This document shows positions 25,062 to 34,048 of a stretch of DNA of 64,000 nucleotides, piece after piece. The position numbers and the translations under genes are program-made. Positions within the stretch are counted from its first letter, which is position 1. Each line of letters starts with the position of its first letter. Under the pieces are notes generated by a model. That model saw only the letters and a program-made list of their open reading frames with translations, was not told the origin of the DNA and searched no databases. Source of the DNA: a bacterium (lineage in GTDB: Bacteria; Armatimonadota; Abditibacteriia; Abditibacteriales; Abditibacteriaceae); the NCBI GenBank assembly GCA_004172935.1, contig SDZD01000027.1, positions 1 through 64,000 on the forward strand, written 5' to 3'.

Positions 25062-26060
25062 CTAACTATTTGCGGCTACTAGATCGTTCCATTTGGCGAT
25101 GAGTTGGTCTTCTTTCTCGTCGTCTTCGTGTTTGAGGAGCGGTTTGTCGCGGCCTTCGAGCCAGCTAAGGTTGCGGGCGACTCCTTCTTTCCACGAGATG
25201 GTTTGGCCCTGATAGTCGGTGTCGCGTTTGATTTTGGAGTTATCGAAGTGCGAGGTGAAGGCGAAAATTTCGTTTAAGCCGCCCGACCAATCGGGTGCCC
25301 ATTGGCTGAGTATCTGGCGGGGGATGAAGATCGGATGGAAGGCGCCACCCGCGACCTCGGCGACTTGTTGGTGGTAGTTGCGCCACGTCACGGCTTCGTC
25401 GCCAGTGATGTTATATGCCTCGCCGATGGTTTTGTGGCGGCCCATGAGGGTAATAAAACCGCGCGCTAAGTCATCGACGTGGAGGCTGGCCCACACACAT
25501 TCGCCGCCATCGGGGATGATGACAGGTTTACCCTGACGCATTCGCTCGATGTAGCCGTTGGCTGGGCCAAAGGCGCGGATGATACTGCCGCCTTCGCCGT
25601 AGGAGTGCGAAGGGCGCACGATGGTAACGGGGAATTGTTTTTCTTCGTGGGCTTGATTGAGGAGTTGCTCGCAGCGAATTTTGTTTTGTCCGTAGCCGCC
25701 AATGGAGTGGAATGGCTCGGTTTCGGGAGTCGGAATCGTCTGCACTGGCCCCGAATAAACGCACACCGTCGAGCAGTGGATGAAATGCCCGGTTTTGCCC
25801 TTAAAGGCCCGAATCGCGGAGGCGGTATCTTCGGGCGAAAAAGCCACCATGTCCACGACGCAGTCGAAATGCATTCCGTCGAAGGTGCTTTCAAATTCGT
25901 CGTAATTTTTGCGGTCGCCATGAATTTCTTTGGCGCCTTCGGGCAAACGGTTTTCGCTTTTGCCGCGATTGAAGAGCGTGACCTCGTGGCCCGCTTCCAA
26001 AAGCTGGCGCGCTGTCGCTGTCGAAATGAGTCCGGTACCGCCGATAAAAAGAACTTTCAT
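25062..26060 (-). CDS. NAD-dependent epimerase/dehydratase family protein
   Basis: A 332-aa extended/atypical SDR. Nucleotide-binding GGTGLIS at the N terminus (residues 7-13) and LFNRGKSE after strand 2 are present, with active-site Tyr/Lys in YGQNK (~125-129) and VRPSHSYGEG. The IPDGGECVWASLHVDDLARGF segment is common in the RNA-binding-like/UDP-sugar epimerase-like SDRs of plants and bacteria. A sugar-nucleotide substrate is likely but not proven. Neighbouring genes are carbohydrate enzymes. Confidence 0.85.
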   Translation of the reverse strand: MKVLFIGGTGLISTATARQLLEAGHEVTLFNRGKSENRLPEGAKEIHGDRKNYDEFESTFDGMHFDCVVDMVAFSPEDTASAIRAFKGKTGHFIHCSTVCVYSGPVQTIPTPETEPFHSIGGYGQNKIRCEQLLNQAHEEKQFPVTIVRPSHSYGEGGSIIRAFGPANGYIERMRQGKPVIIPDGGECVWASLHVDDLARGFITLMGRHKTIGEAYNITGDEAVTWRNYHQQVAEVAGGAFHPIFIPRQILSQWAPDWSGGLNEIFAFTSHFDNSKIKRDTDYQGQTISWKEGVARNLSWLEGRDKPLLKHEDDEKEDQLIAKWNDLVAANS

Positions 26061-26140
26061 GGTGTTTGATTGCTATGGTTTAGAGCAAGAATTTCGCTGC
26101 AAGACGCCCTTTTTGATGCAGGGAGGGTGCCGTTTTTCGC

Positions 26141-26824
26141 TTAGTTCAGAATATTGACTGCTCGCGCCGCTAAAAGTGCGATGATAGTGAGCGAAATCAG
26201 CGACTGAATCATGGTGAGCACCTTCGCCCATCGCGTCAGGATGGGGGCATCGGTGGGTGAAAAAGCAGTCGAGGTGTTGAAGGCTACGAACAGATAGTCG
26301 AGAAAATCGGGCGACCAATTCGGGTCATAAGCTGGGCTGCTTTCATCCAAAGTCATCTGCGGGAACAGAATCGCGCCGCTCCGATGACCGGGGCGGGCAT
26401 CGCGATGATGGGGGCCACCCGCATCCAATCGCCAGTACCAAAGCGCAAATACGATGATGTTGGTGAGCCACAACAGGGCCGCACTTTTGAGCAGGGGGAC
26501 GGGCTGTTCGGTTCCGCGCGGCAGTGCCGCGACCAACAACCAGACCGATGCCACCAGTGCGAGGGTTTCGACGCCGTTAACGAGGTAACCAAAAATTTGA
26601 TTGAGGTCGTGACGTTCGGCACGGTGGGTAAGTAGAGTCGGAATGAGCAGAGCCGCCACCACGATTGCCAGTAGCCAGCGCGGCCCGACAGAGAGATTAT
26701 CGGGTAAGCCCAAATTGAGGCCCACAACCGCCAGAAGGGCGAGTAAGGCAGGCCAACGCGGAAGCGGGTCGGCTTCGTATTGGTCTTCTGGTGCGGGCGT
26801 AGCCGCCGAGGGCGAATCAGGCAT
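26141..26824 (-). CDS. Multi-pass membrane protein, possible ion-channel-like (DUF1345-type)
   Basis: A 227-aa protein with about five membrane helices (~28-45, ~50-68, ~85-105, ~115-132, ~195-218). The C-terminal stretch DFLDYLFVAFNTSTAFSPTDAPILTRWAKVLTMIQSLISL resembles pore-loop/DUF1345-like proteins (a re-entrant segment followed by a last helix), which suggests a small cation channel or channel relative. The N terminus is a short Pro/Ala-rich cytoplasmic segment. Assignment is tentative. Probably expressed from its own promoter, since the mutarotase terminator lies just upstream. Confidence 0.55.
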   Translation of the reverse strand: MPDSPSAATPAPEDQYEADPLPRWPALLALLAVVGLNLGLPDNLSVGPRWLLAIVVAALLIPTLLTHRAERHDLNQIFGYLVNGVETLALVASVWLLVAALPRGTEQPVPLLKSAALLWLTNIIVFALWYWRLDAGGPHHRDARPGHRSGAILFPQMTLDESSPAYDPNWSPDFLDYLFVAFNTSTAFSPTDAPILTRWAKVLTMIQSLISLTIIALLAARAVNILN

Positions 26825-26850
26825 CGTAACAGTGACCGAAGAGAGGCCAA

Positions 26851-26886
26851 AAACGCGCCGCTTTCAATGAAAAAAGCGGCGCGTTT
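26851..26886 (-). terminator. rho-independent terminator of the mutarotase gene
   Basis: A perfect 14-bp stem (26851-26864 with 26873-26886); on the minus strand it is followed by a TTTTT run. Confidence 0.88.
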
Positions 26887-26907
26887 GAGAATATTCCCCA
26901 GCGGAGA

Positions 26908-28074
26908 TTATTTGGCTGAAAAACGATAGATCGTGGTCTGGCGGTAGGTTTTACCGGGACGCAAGATCGAGTTCGGGAAGTTCTTCTGGTTGGGCGCATC
27001 GGGATAATCCTGGGTTTCCAGGCAGAATCCGTAGCGACGAGCATAGGTTTTTCCGTCTTTGCCGTTCAACTTGCTGATGTAGTTGCCGGTGTAGAGCTGA
27101 ATACCTTTTTCGGTGGTGTAAACGTCCATGACGCGGCCCGAAGTGGGTTCTTCGACGTGAGCGGCCATCCTCAAAACACCGCGTGTGCCGTTGACGACGA
27201 AGTTGTGATCGTAGCCAGCGCCGTATTTCAACTGGTCGTTGTTGGGCGTGTCGATGCGCTCGCCGATACGGTGTGGGCGAGTGAAGTCGAACGGAGTGCC
27301 TTTGACGCTTTGCAACACGCCTGTTGGAATGAGGGTGCTGTCAACGGGAGTCATGCGCGAAGCGTTCAACTTCAGGATGTGGCCCAGGATGTCACCGTTG
27401 CCCGCGCCCTTCAGGTTGAAGTACGAGTGGTGGGTTGGGTTGAATGGCGTGGCTTTGTCGGCGGTGCCGTAGTATTCGATCTTCAATTCGTTGGAATTGG
27501 TGAGCTGATACGTGACACGGGTGTTCAAGTTGCCGGGATAGCCCTGATCGCCCGCTGGCGAGAACAAGCGCAGTTCCAAACCGGGGCCGCTGGCCATGTT
27601 CAATGGGCGCGAATTCCAGATTTTTTTGTCGAAACCGATAGTTCCGCCGTGCAGCGAGTTGGGTTTGTTGTTGATGGGCAACGAGTAGGTTTTGCCGTCG
27701 AGCGTGAAGCGTCCGCGAGCGATGCGGTTGCCGTAGCGGCCAATGAGGGCGCCGAAATAGGGCGAATCCTTGGGGTATTGGGCGACGGTATCGAAGCCGA
27801 GGACGACATCGCCGAGGCGACCACGACGGTCGGGAACTTCGAGCGAAAGCAAGAGGCCACCGAAGTTGGTGATGCGGGCTTTGGCGCCGCGTGAGTTGGT
27901 GAGCGTATAGACGCGCACCGTGCGACCATCGAGCATTTTTTCCGTCGTTTGAGTGATGGACGAGCGACCGCGAGCTGGGGCGGCCTGAGCGACCGATACA
28001 ACGCTGGAGCTGGTGGTGGCGAAAAGCAGCGCGGCAAATGCGGCGCGCACGGAAAGCGAAAGTGGCGTGTTCAA
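26908..28074 (-). CDS. galM: Aldose 1-epimerase (galactose mutarotase), exported
   Basis: Interconverts alpha and beta anomers of aldoses. 388 aa, with a signal peptide (~1-32, ending near AQAAPA), so it acts outside the cytoplasm, unlike E. coli GalM. Family motifs: FGGLLLSLEVPDRRG, GRYGNRIARGRFTLDG, LHGG, catalytic His in NPTHHSYFNLKG, and catalytic Glu in FCLETQDYPDAPNQ. It is divergent from a sugar ABC transporter operon, so anomer conversion of imported or hydrolysed sugars in the periplasm fits the context. Confidence 0.93.
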   Translation of the reverse strand: MNTPLSLSVRAAFAALLFATTSSSVVSVAQAAPARGRSSITQTTEKMLDGRTVRVYTLTNSRGAKARITNFGGLLLSLEVPDRRGRLGDVVLGFDTVAQYPKDSPYFGALIGRYGNRIARGRFTLDGKTYSLPINNKPNSLHGGTIGFDKKIWNSRPLNMASGPGLELRLFSPAGDQGYPGNLNTRVTYQLTNSNELKIEYYGTADKATPFNPTHHSYFNLKGAGNGDILGHILKLNASRMTPVDSTLIPTGVLQSVKGTPFDFTRPHRIGERIDTPNNDQLKYGAGYDHNFVVNGTRGVLRMAAHVEEPTSGRVMDVYTTEKGIQLYTGNYISKLNGKDGKTYARRYGFCLETQDYPDAPNQKNFPNSILRPGKTYRQTTIYRFSAK

Positions 28075-28384
28075 GGTGTCCTTCCCAAAAATTAGCGGAA
28101 AATTTTTGCACTACCTCGTAAAGAGCGCATTAAGCGCACGAAAAAGTGGTCGTACTCAGCGCTCTTTTTCGATTTTAATGCTAATAAATGTTCCGGTGCG
28201 CGCAGTAAAGCCGTTAGCGGCAGGTTCTTCAAGATAAAGAAGCGCCGAAAATCCACGGTTTACTGCCATTACCGCTTGCGTTTTGTGTCCAGTCCATCGA
28301 AAATAAATCGCGCTTCCTGCAAATATTTATTGTGGGCGGGCGTTCTGCGCTCGCTTTCTACGTTGTTTCAATTCCAATACGTTA
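28075..28384. other. divergent promoter region, mutarotase / sugar ABC operon
   Basis: 310 bp without a gene. An inverted repeat aaagagcgc (about 28119) and gcgctcttt (about 28159) is followed by T-rich sequence and could form a leader hairpin. No operator or riboswitch was recognised. Confidence 0.5.
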
Positions 28385-29392
28385 ATGAAAACTCGCTTCT
28401 TTCTCGCGCCTGCCAGCCTCTGCGCGATGGCTTTCCTCAGCGCTGGTTGCCCTGCGCCCGCACCCACTGAGAACACCGCTGCCCCAGCGGGCAACACCGC
28501 CACTTCTTCGGCTGGCGCGAAGCACAAATTGGCGTTCGTGACCAACAACCCGTCCGACTACTGGACGGTGGCCCGCAAAGGCGTCGAAAAGGCTGAAAAA
28601 GAACTCGGCATTTCGGTGGATTATCAAATCCCCGCTGGTGGCACCGCTGCTGAGCAGACCACCATCATCAACGATCTGCTTTCCAAGGGCACCGAAGGCA
28701 TCGCTATGTCGCCTGTTGACCCTGCCAACCAGACCGACCTCATCAATTCGACGGCTGCCAAGGCTCTCGTCTTCACGCAGGACTCCGACGCGCCCAACTC
28801 CAATCGCGCTTGCTACATCGGCACCGACAACGTGGCTGCTGGCCGTCAGGCTGGCGAAGAATTGAAAAAAGCCTTGCCCAACGGCGGCAAAGTGATGATC
28901 TTCGTTGGTAAGAAAGACGCGCAGAACGCCGCTGACCGTATCAACGGTTTGAAAGAGGCCATCAAGGGCACCAAAATCGAAGTTTTGGATACCCGCACCG
29001 ATGACGCCGACCGCACCCGCGCCAAGGCCAACGTGTCCGACGCGATCACCAAATATTCTGATCTCGCTGCTTGCGTTGGTATCTGGAGCTACAACGGCCC
29101 CGGTATCTTGAGTGCTGTCGAGGACGCCAGCAAAGTCGGCAAAATCAAAATCGTTTGCTTCGACGAAGAAGATGACACCTTGACCGGAGTCAAATCGGGC
29201 GCCATTTCTGCAACCGTCGTCCAGCAACCATTTGAGTTCGGCTACACGTCGATCATCAACATGAACAAATATTTGAACGGCGATAAATCAGTTATCCCTG
29301 AGAACAAGCAGATGTTCGTCCCCACTCGCGTTATCACGGCTGCGACTGTCGATGAATTCCGCACGAACCTGAAGAAACTGCGCGGTAAGTAA
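28385..29392 (+). CDS. Sugar ABC transporter substrate-binding lipoprotein
   Basis: A 335-aa periplasmic binding protein of the ribose/galactose type (Peripla_BP_4), lipid-anchored through LSAGC (Cys ~22). A Pro/Ala/Thr linker follows, then HKLAFVTNNPSDYWTVARKGVEKAEKELG, the hinge region, IGTDNVAAGRQAGEEL, and GVKSGAISATVVQQPFEFGY. First gene of a binding protein - ATPase - permease operon. Sugar specificity is not deducible; the adjacent exported mutarotase suggests an aldose. Confidence 0.92.
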   Translation: MKTRFFLAPASLCAMAFLSAGCPAPAPTENTAAPAGNTATSSAGAKHKLAFVTNNPSDYWTVARKGVEKAEKELGISVDYQIPAGGTAAEQTTIINDLLSKGTEGIAMSPVDPANQTDLINSTAAKALVFTQDSDAPNSNRACYIGTDNVAAGRQAGEELKKALPNGGKVMIFVGKKDAQNAADRINGLKEAIKGTKIEVLDTRTDDADRTRAKANVSDAITKYSDLAACVGIWSYNGPGILSAVEDASKVGKIKIVCFDEEDDTLTGVKSGAISATVVQQPFEFGYTSIINMNKYLNGDKSVIPENKQMFVPTRVITAATVDEFRTNLKKLRGK

Positions 29393-29403
29393 ATTGACCG
29401 CCC

Positions 29404-29432
29404 AACGCGCCCGAACTTATCGGGCGCGTTTT
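29404..29432 (+). terminator. intra-operon hairpin after the binding-protein gene
   Basis: A perfect 11-bp stem (29404-29414 with 29420-29430) is followed by ttg. This is the usual place for partial termination that keeps binding protein in excess over the ATPase and permease. Confidence 0.65.
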
Positions 29433-29479
29433 GTCGGGCTTCCCCCTGAGCGAAGTCACACATTGGCTGGTATACCTGA

Positions 29480-30988
29480 ATGGCGAACACACTTTTAAGG
29501 GTCGAGAACATCGGCAAACGCTTTGGCGGCGTCATAGCGCTCAAGGGCGTGTCTTTTTCAATTGGCGAAGCCGAGATCGTGGCCCTCATCGGCGAGAATG
29601 GCGCGGGCAAATCGACGTTGATGAAAACTCTGGGCGGAGTTCATCAGCCCGATACCGGGCAGATTTACGTGGATGAAAAGCCGGTAAAAATTACGAGCGC
29701 CCGCGACGCGATGGCCAATAACATCGCCTTCATCCACCAGGAACTCAACGTTCTGGACAATCTGGATGTCGGAGCCAACATTTATCTGGGGCGCGAACCC
29801 AAGACGCTGGGCATCATCAATTCGGGCGAGATTTATCGCCAGTCGCAGGTGTATCTCGACCGCCTGGGCTTGAAAGTTAGTGCGCGCACACCGCTTTCCG
29901 AGCTTTCCATCGCTGAACAGCAGATGGTGGAAATTGCCAAGGCTCTCTCTCAAAACGCGCGAGTGATCATCATGGACGAGCCTACGTCCAGCCTCACCCT
30001 CAAAGAAACCGAGCGTTTATTGACGGTGTGTAAGGAGTTGCGCTCTGAGGGCATCTCCATCATCTACATCTCGCACCGCTTGAGCGAGATCATCGAAATC
30101 GCCGACCGTGTGGTGGCGCTGCGCGATGGCGCCAATGCGGGCGACCTGTCGCGTGAGAAGATCACGCACGATGCTATGGTTGGCATGATGGTCGGGCGCG
30201 AACTTGCGCGCTTCAACTTGCCACACCACACCGCAATTCTGGATCGTTTCGTGACGGTTAAGAACCTGCGCACGCGCCGTTACCCCGATCAGACCGTTTC
30301 GTTTGACATCGGGCGCGGCGAAATCCTGGGCTTTGCCGGATTGGTTGGCGCAGGGCGGAGCGAGGTGGCGCAGGCGATGTTCGGCGTCGAGCCTGCGCTG
30401 GAAGGAACAATGGAAATTGGTGGCGGCGGTGCCTTTATGGCGAACACCGCTTCGCAAGCTATCTCTCACGGCGTTTATCTTGTGCCCGAAGACCGCCGTA
30501 AAACTGGCCTGTTGCTTGACTGGCCTATTCGCGACAATATCTCTCTACCCGCGTTAAAGCGCGATGCCAACAAAGGCTTTATCAACCGCGTGCGCGAAAA
30601 ACAAATCGCCGACGAGCAGAAAATTTCGTTGCAGATCAAGGCGCCCAACACCGAAGCGCGCGCTGGCAACCTCAGTGGTGGCAACCAACAGAAAGTTGTG
30701 TTGGCGAAATGGCTGAGCCTGAACCCACGCATGATGATTTTCGATGAGCCTACGCGCGGCATTGACGTTGGCGCCAAGGCCGAAATCTACCGTATAATGC
30801 GTGAGTTGGCCGACCGGGGTGTAGCGGTGATGATGATCTCTTCCGACATGGAGGAAGTGCTGGGTGTGTCTGACCGCATCGCTGTGATGTGCGAGGGGGC
30901 GCTGACGGGCTTTCTTACGCGCGCCGAAGCGACCGAACAGAAAGTGATGAATCTGGCTGTGGCCCGCGCCCACGAGGCTGTGGTTTAG
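29480..30988 (+). CDS. Sugar ABC transporter ATPase (two ATPase domains, RbsA/MglA type)
   Basis: A 502-aa tandem ATPase. First domain: Walker A GENGAGKST, signature degenerate as LSIAEQQMVEIAKAL, Walker B IIMDEPTSSL, and ISHRLSEI. Second domain: degenerate Walker A-like GLVGAGRSEVAQAMFG, LSGGNQQKVVLAKWL, and IFDEPTRGIDVGAKAEIY. This asymmetry is normal for ribose/galactose importers. Lies between its binding protein and permease genes, 35 bp before the permease. Confidence 0.95.
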   Translation: MANTLLRVENIGKRFGGVIALKGVSFSIGEAEIVALIGENGAGKSTLMKTLGGVHQPDTGQIYVDEKPVKITSARDAMANNIAFIHQELNVLDNLDVGANIYLGREPKTLGIINSGEIYRQSQVYLDRLGLKVSARTPLSELSIAEQQMVEIAKALSQNARVIIMDEPTSSLTLKETERLLTVCKELRSEGISIIYISHRLSEIIEIADRVVALRDGANAGDLSREKITHDAMVGMMVGRELARFNLPHHTAILDRFVTVKNLRTRRYPDQTVSFDIGRGEILGFAGLVGAGRSEVAQAMFGVEPALEGTMEIGGGGAFMANTASQAISHGVYLVPEDRRKTGLLLDWPIRDNISLPALKRDANKGFINRVREKQIADEQKISLQIKAPNTEARAGNLSGGNQQKVVLAKWLSLNPRMMIFDEPTRGIDVGAKAEIYRIMRELADRGVAVMMISSDMEEVLGVSDRIAVMCEGALTGFLTRAEATEQKVMNLAVARAHEAVV

Positions 30989-31023
30989 GGCAGCCCCTAA
31001 GTTGATAAAGCGGTGCGCTAATT

Positions 31024-31986
31024 ATGAAAAAAGAACTGGGAATCTTCGTTTTGCTGGTTTTCCTGTGTGCCCTGGGATGGGGACTATCGGAAAACCACAG
31101 CTTTTTAAGCCAAGCCAACATCTATAACTTGTTGTATCAGGTCGGTATGTTCGGCATCTTCAGCCTGGGAATGGGCTTGGTCATCATCACTGGCGGTATC
31201 GACCTGTCGGTGGGTTCGGTTATGGCGTTGCAGGGTGTTGTGTTGAGCATGATGCTCAATGACAAAGGCTGGCCCTGGCCAATCTCGATTGCGTTGTCGA
31301 TTTTGCTGTGCGTTGTGCTGGGCGCCTTCAACGGCTTCTTGATTACGCGAGTGAAAATGCAGCCGTTCATCGTGACGCTGTGCGGCCTGTTGTTTTATCG
31401 TGGTGTGGCGCGCTTTGTGTCCAACGATGAAACCAAGGGTTTTGGCGAAGCGACCGGCTTCACTGCCATTCGTGACTTCTTCAAGGGCCAGTTTCTGGGA
31501 GTGCCCACGGCGTTCTGGCTGCTGATGATTATCGCGGCGCTGATGTGGGTGCTGTTGCACCGCTCCATCTTCGGGCGCTATTTGTACGCTGCTGGTCGCA
31601 ACGAAGACGCGGCTCGCTATTCGGGTATCGGTACACGCGGTATCATCTCCAGCGCCTACATCGTGCTGGGCTTTTTGACCGCTATCTCCGGCATCTTGTT
31701 CGCCTTCTACACCAACTCGGTGTCGCCTTCGGGCCACGCCAACTCGTATGAGTTGTATGGTGTTGCGGCGGCGGTTTTGGGCGGTTGTTCGCTGCGTGGC
31801 GGCGAGGGTTCGGTGCTGGGAATCATCTTCGGCGCCTTCCTACTGCAAATTTTGCAGAACCTCGTCAACCTGCTTGGCATCCCTTCCAGCTTGAACTTCG
31901 CTGTGATGGGCGCGGTTATCTTGCTCGGTGTTTTGGCCGACCAACTCCTCAAAAACCGCAAACCCAAAGTCAAAGTTGCTGCCTAA
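31024..31986 (+). CDS. Sugar ABC transporter permease (RbsC/MglC type)
   Basis: A 320-aa permease with about 8-10 membrane helices. Family hallmarks: IITGGIDLSVGSVMAL near residue 57, FNGFLITRVKMQPFIVTL, GRYLYAAGRNEDAARYSGI (coupling region), and GGCSLRGGEGSVLGIIFGAF. Last gene of the operon, followed by a strong terminator. It forms the homodimeric channel for the two-domain ATPase. Confidence 0.95.
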   Translation: MKKELGIFVLLVFLCALGWGLSENHSFLSQANIYNLLYQVGMFGIFSLGMGLVIITGGIDLSVGSVMALQGVVLSMMLNDKGWPWPISIALSILLCVVLGAFNGFLITRVKMQPFIVTLCGLLFYRGVARFVSNDETKGFGEATGFTAIRDFFKGQFLGVPTAFWLLMIIAALMWVLLHRSIFGRYLYAAGRNEDAARYSGIGTRGIISSAYIVLGFLTAISGILFAFYTNSVSPSGHANSYELYGVAAAVLGGCSLRGGEGSVLGIIFGAFLLQILQNLVNLLGIPSSLNFAVMGAVILLGVLADQLLKNRKPKVKVAA

Positions 31987-32006
31987 AGCAACACGACAAA
32001 CGAACG

Positions 32007-32041
32007 AAAGGGGGACTGGCAATGCCAGTCCCCCTTTTTGG
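32007..32041 (+). terminator. rho-independent terminator of the sugar ABC operon
   Basis: A perfect 14-bp stem (32007-32020 with 32024-32037), 3-nt loop, T run. Confidence 0.92.
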
Positions 32042-32128
32042 TTTTATAGTGCCTCCAAATTGGTTTTGGGGCAAATTGGGAACTTATGCCCTTAAGATCC
32101 TCTGATGTTGCTGCAAGGATGGCCAAAT

Positions 32129-32172
32129 AAGGGGCTGTAATGCCTCAAAACGGCGTTCCCAGCCCCTTATGG
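32129..32172. repeat. inverted repeat between sugar ABC operon and ABC-F gene
   Basis: taaggggctg and cagcccctta (10 bp arms) flank 24 nt just downstream of the ABC-F stop codon. There is no T tract, so terminator function is doubtful. Confidence 0.4.
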
Positions 32173-32192
32173 TGTAGGGAAGCCAAGTGGCA

Positions 32193-33974
32193 TCAAGCGC
32201 GTTCTAAAAGCTCTTCCCAGCGGGCGAAGGCTTTTTCCAATTCGCTTTCTATTTGCGAGAGTCTTGTCGTGGCCTGAGCGACTTTTTGCGGGTCGCCCTG
32301 ATAGAAGGCTGCATCGCCCATTTGGTCGCCGAGTTTCGCTTGCTCCTTTTCCAACTTCTCGATGCGGACGGGAAGTTCTTCCAGTTCGCGCGTTTCCTTG
32401 AAGCCCAATTTGCGGGGCTTGGCGGGAGCGGGTGTTGGTGTGGCAGGTGTGGCTGGCGCCGCTTTGGGTTTGGTTTCGACTGGCGCGAAGGTGGGGCGTT
32501 GGCGTTGCCAGTCGTCGAAGCCGCCGATGTATTCGTTGAGAACTAATTGACCAGTCGCATCGGGTTCGAACACCAGAGTCGAGGTCGCCACGTCGTTTAA
32601 GAATTGGCGGTCGTGCGAAACCATCAAAATGGTGCCATCGAACTCGACGAGCAAGTTTTCCAGCGTATCGAGGGTGTCGATGTCGAGGTCGTTGGTCGGT
32701 TCGTCCAGCACCATCAGGTTGGCGGGTTGAGTGAAGAGCTTGGCCAGCAGTAGGCGGTTACGCTCTCCCCCCGAAAGCAGTCCGGCTTTTTGGCGTACCC
32801 GTTTGGAGTCGAAACCGAACTCGCTGAGGAAGCCCACGACGTGGCGGTGTTGGCCGTTCCACAGAACAGTCGAGGCTTCTCCAGCCACATTTTCCTGCAC
32901 CGATTTGTCGTTGTCCAACTGGGCACGCAATTGGTCGAAGTAGGCGACCTGTAGGTTGGTGCCGAGTTTGACTTCGCCCTCTTGTGGTTCGAGTTGCCCC
33001 AGCAACAGGCGTAATAGAGTGGTTTTGCCCGAACCGTTCGGGCCAATGATGCCCACTTTATCGCCTCGCATCATGACGGTCGAGAAATCCTTCACGATGT
33101 TGCGATTGGGGTAGCTGAAGGATAGACCTTCGGCTTCAATCACCAGGCGGCCCGACTTACGCGCTTCCTGAGCGCGCAACTCGATTGGGCCACCGCGTTC
33201 GCGGCGTTGCTTGCGGTCTTCGCGCATCACCATGAGTTCGCGGATGCGGCTTTGCGACTTGGTGCGCCGCGCCTCGACGCCGCGCCGAATCCACTTTTCC
33301 TCTTCGGCCAACTTTTTATCGAAGACGGCGCGCTGAGCTTCTTCGGCTTCTAGTAGCGCCTCTTTGCGCATCAGGTAGGTATCGTAGTCGCAGTCGAACG
33401 AGCGCAGTTGACCCCGGTCGAGTTCGACGATGCGCGTTGCAAGGCGGCGCAAAAAGGCGCGGTCGTGCGATACGAACAGCAGCGTTTTGACGTGGCGCAC
33501 CAAAAACTCTTCGAGCCATGCGATGGAGTCGATGTCGAGGTGGTTGGTTGGCTCGTCCAGTAACAACACGTCGGGTTGCTCGGCCAGAGCGCGGCCCAAA
33601 AAGGCGCGGCGTTTCAAGCCGCCCGATAGGTCCTGGAATAGGGCGTCGCCGTCGAGGTCGAGGCGCGACAGCAGAGTTTCGATTTCGAACTCTTCGCTGT
33701 GACCGTTACCCGCGATAATATCGCGCACACGGCCTTCAATGCCGCTGGGGACTTCCTGAGGGAGCATCGCTAAGCGAACGCTCTTTTGCAGCGCGATGCT
33801 ACCCGCTTGAGCGGACAATTCGCCTGAAAGCACGCGAAGCAGCGAGGACTTACCTTCGCCATTACGACCCAATAAACACACGCGCTCGCCGCGCTCTATA
33901 GAGAAGGCGGCGCTATCGAGCAACTGGACATCGCCCAGTCGGAGCGACACATCAGAAAATGAAATGAGGGCCAT
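32193..33974 (-). CDS. uup: ABC-F family ATPase, Uup-like
   Basis: A 593-aa soluble protein with two ATPase domains and no membrane part. Walker A GRNGEGKSS and GPNGSGKTT, signatures LSGGLKRRAFLGRAL and LSGGERNRLLLAKLF, Walker B LLLDEPTNHLD and MVLDEPTNDLD. The inter-domain linker (P-site tRNA-interaction motif region) is at ~235-275. The Pro/Ala linker plus C-terminal coiled coil (~510-593, ELPVRIEKLEKEQAKLGDQM) are Uup hallmarks. ABC-F proteins act on ribosomes; Uup also affects DNA transposon excision. The ATG at 33974 (MALISFSDVSLRLG) is chosen over the longer frame. Confidence 0.9.
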   Translation of the reverse strand: MALISFSDVSLRLGDVQLLDSAAFSIERGERVCLLGRNGEGKSSLLRVLSGELSAQAGSIALQKSVRLAMLPQEVPSGIEGRVRDIIAGNGHSEEFEIETLLSRLDLDGDALFQDLSGGLKRRAFLGRALAEQPDVLLLDEPTNHLDIDSIAWLEEFLVRHVKTLLFVSHDRAFLRRLATRIVELDRGQLRSFDCDYDTYLMRKEALLEAEEAQRAVFDKKLAEEEKWIRRGVEARRTKSQSRIRELMVMREDRKQRRERGGPIELRAQEARKSGRLVIEAEGLSFSYPNRNIVKDFSTVMMRGDKVGIIGPNGSGKTTLLRLLLGQLEPQEGEVKLGTNLQVAYFDQLRAQLDNDKSVQENVAGEASTVLWNGQHRHVVGFLSEFGFDSKRVRQKAGLLSGGERNRLLLAKLFTQPANLMVLDEPTNDLDIDTLDTLENLLVEFDGTILMVSHDRQFLNDVATSTLVFEPDATGQLVLNEYIGGFDDWQRQRPTFAPVETKPKAAPATPATPTPAPAKPRKLGFKETRELEELPVRIEKLEKEQAKLGDQMGDAAFYQGDPQKVAQATTRLSQIESELEKAFARWEELLERA

Positions 33975-34001
33975 TACTATCAAGTCAAACAGGCACAACA
34001 A

Positions 34002-34031
34002 AACGCCGGTCGACTTTCGTCAACCGGCGTT
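34002..34031 (-). terminator. terminator of the metalloprotease gene
   Basis: A 13-bp stem with one mismatch (34002-34014 with 34019-34031); TTTTGTTG follows on the minus strand. Confidence 0.75.
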
Positions 34032-34048
34032 CTGAAGAAGGGTGTATT

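Noticed and set aside
28111..28175. Riboswitch upstream of the sugar ABC operon
   Set aside because: Only a simple inverted repeat with T-rich sequence is visible; no aptamer core that I recognise.
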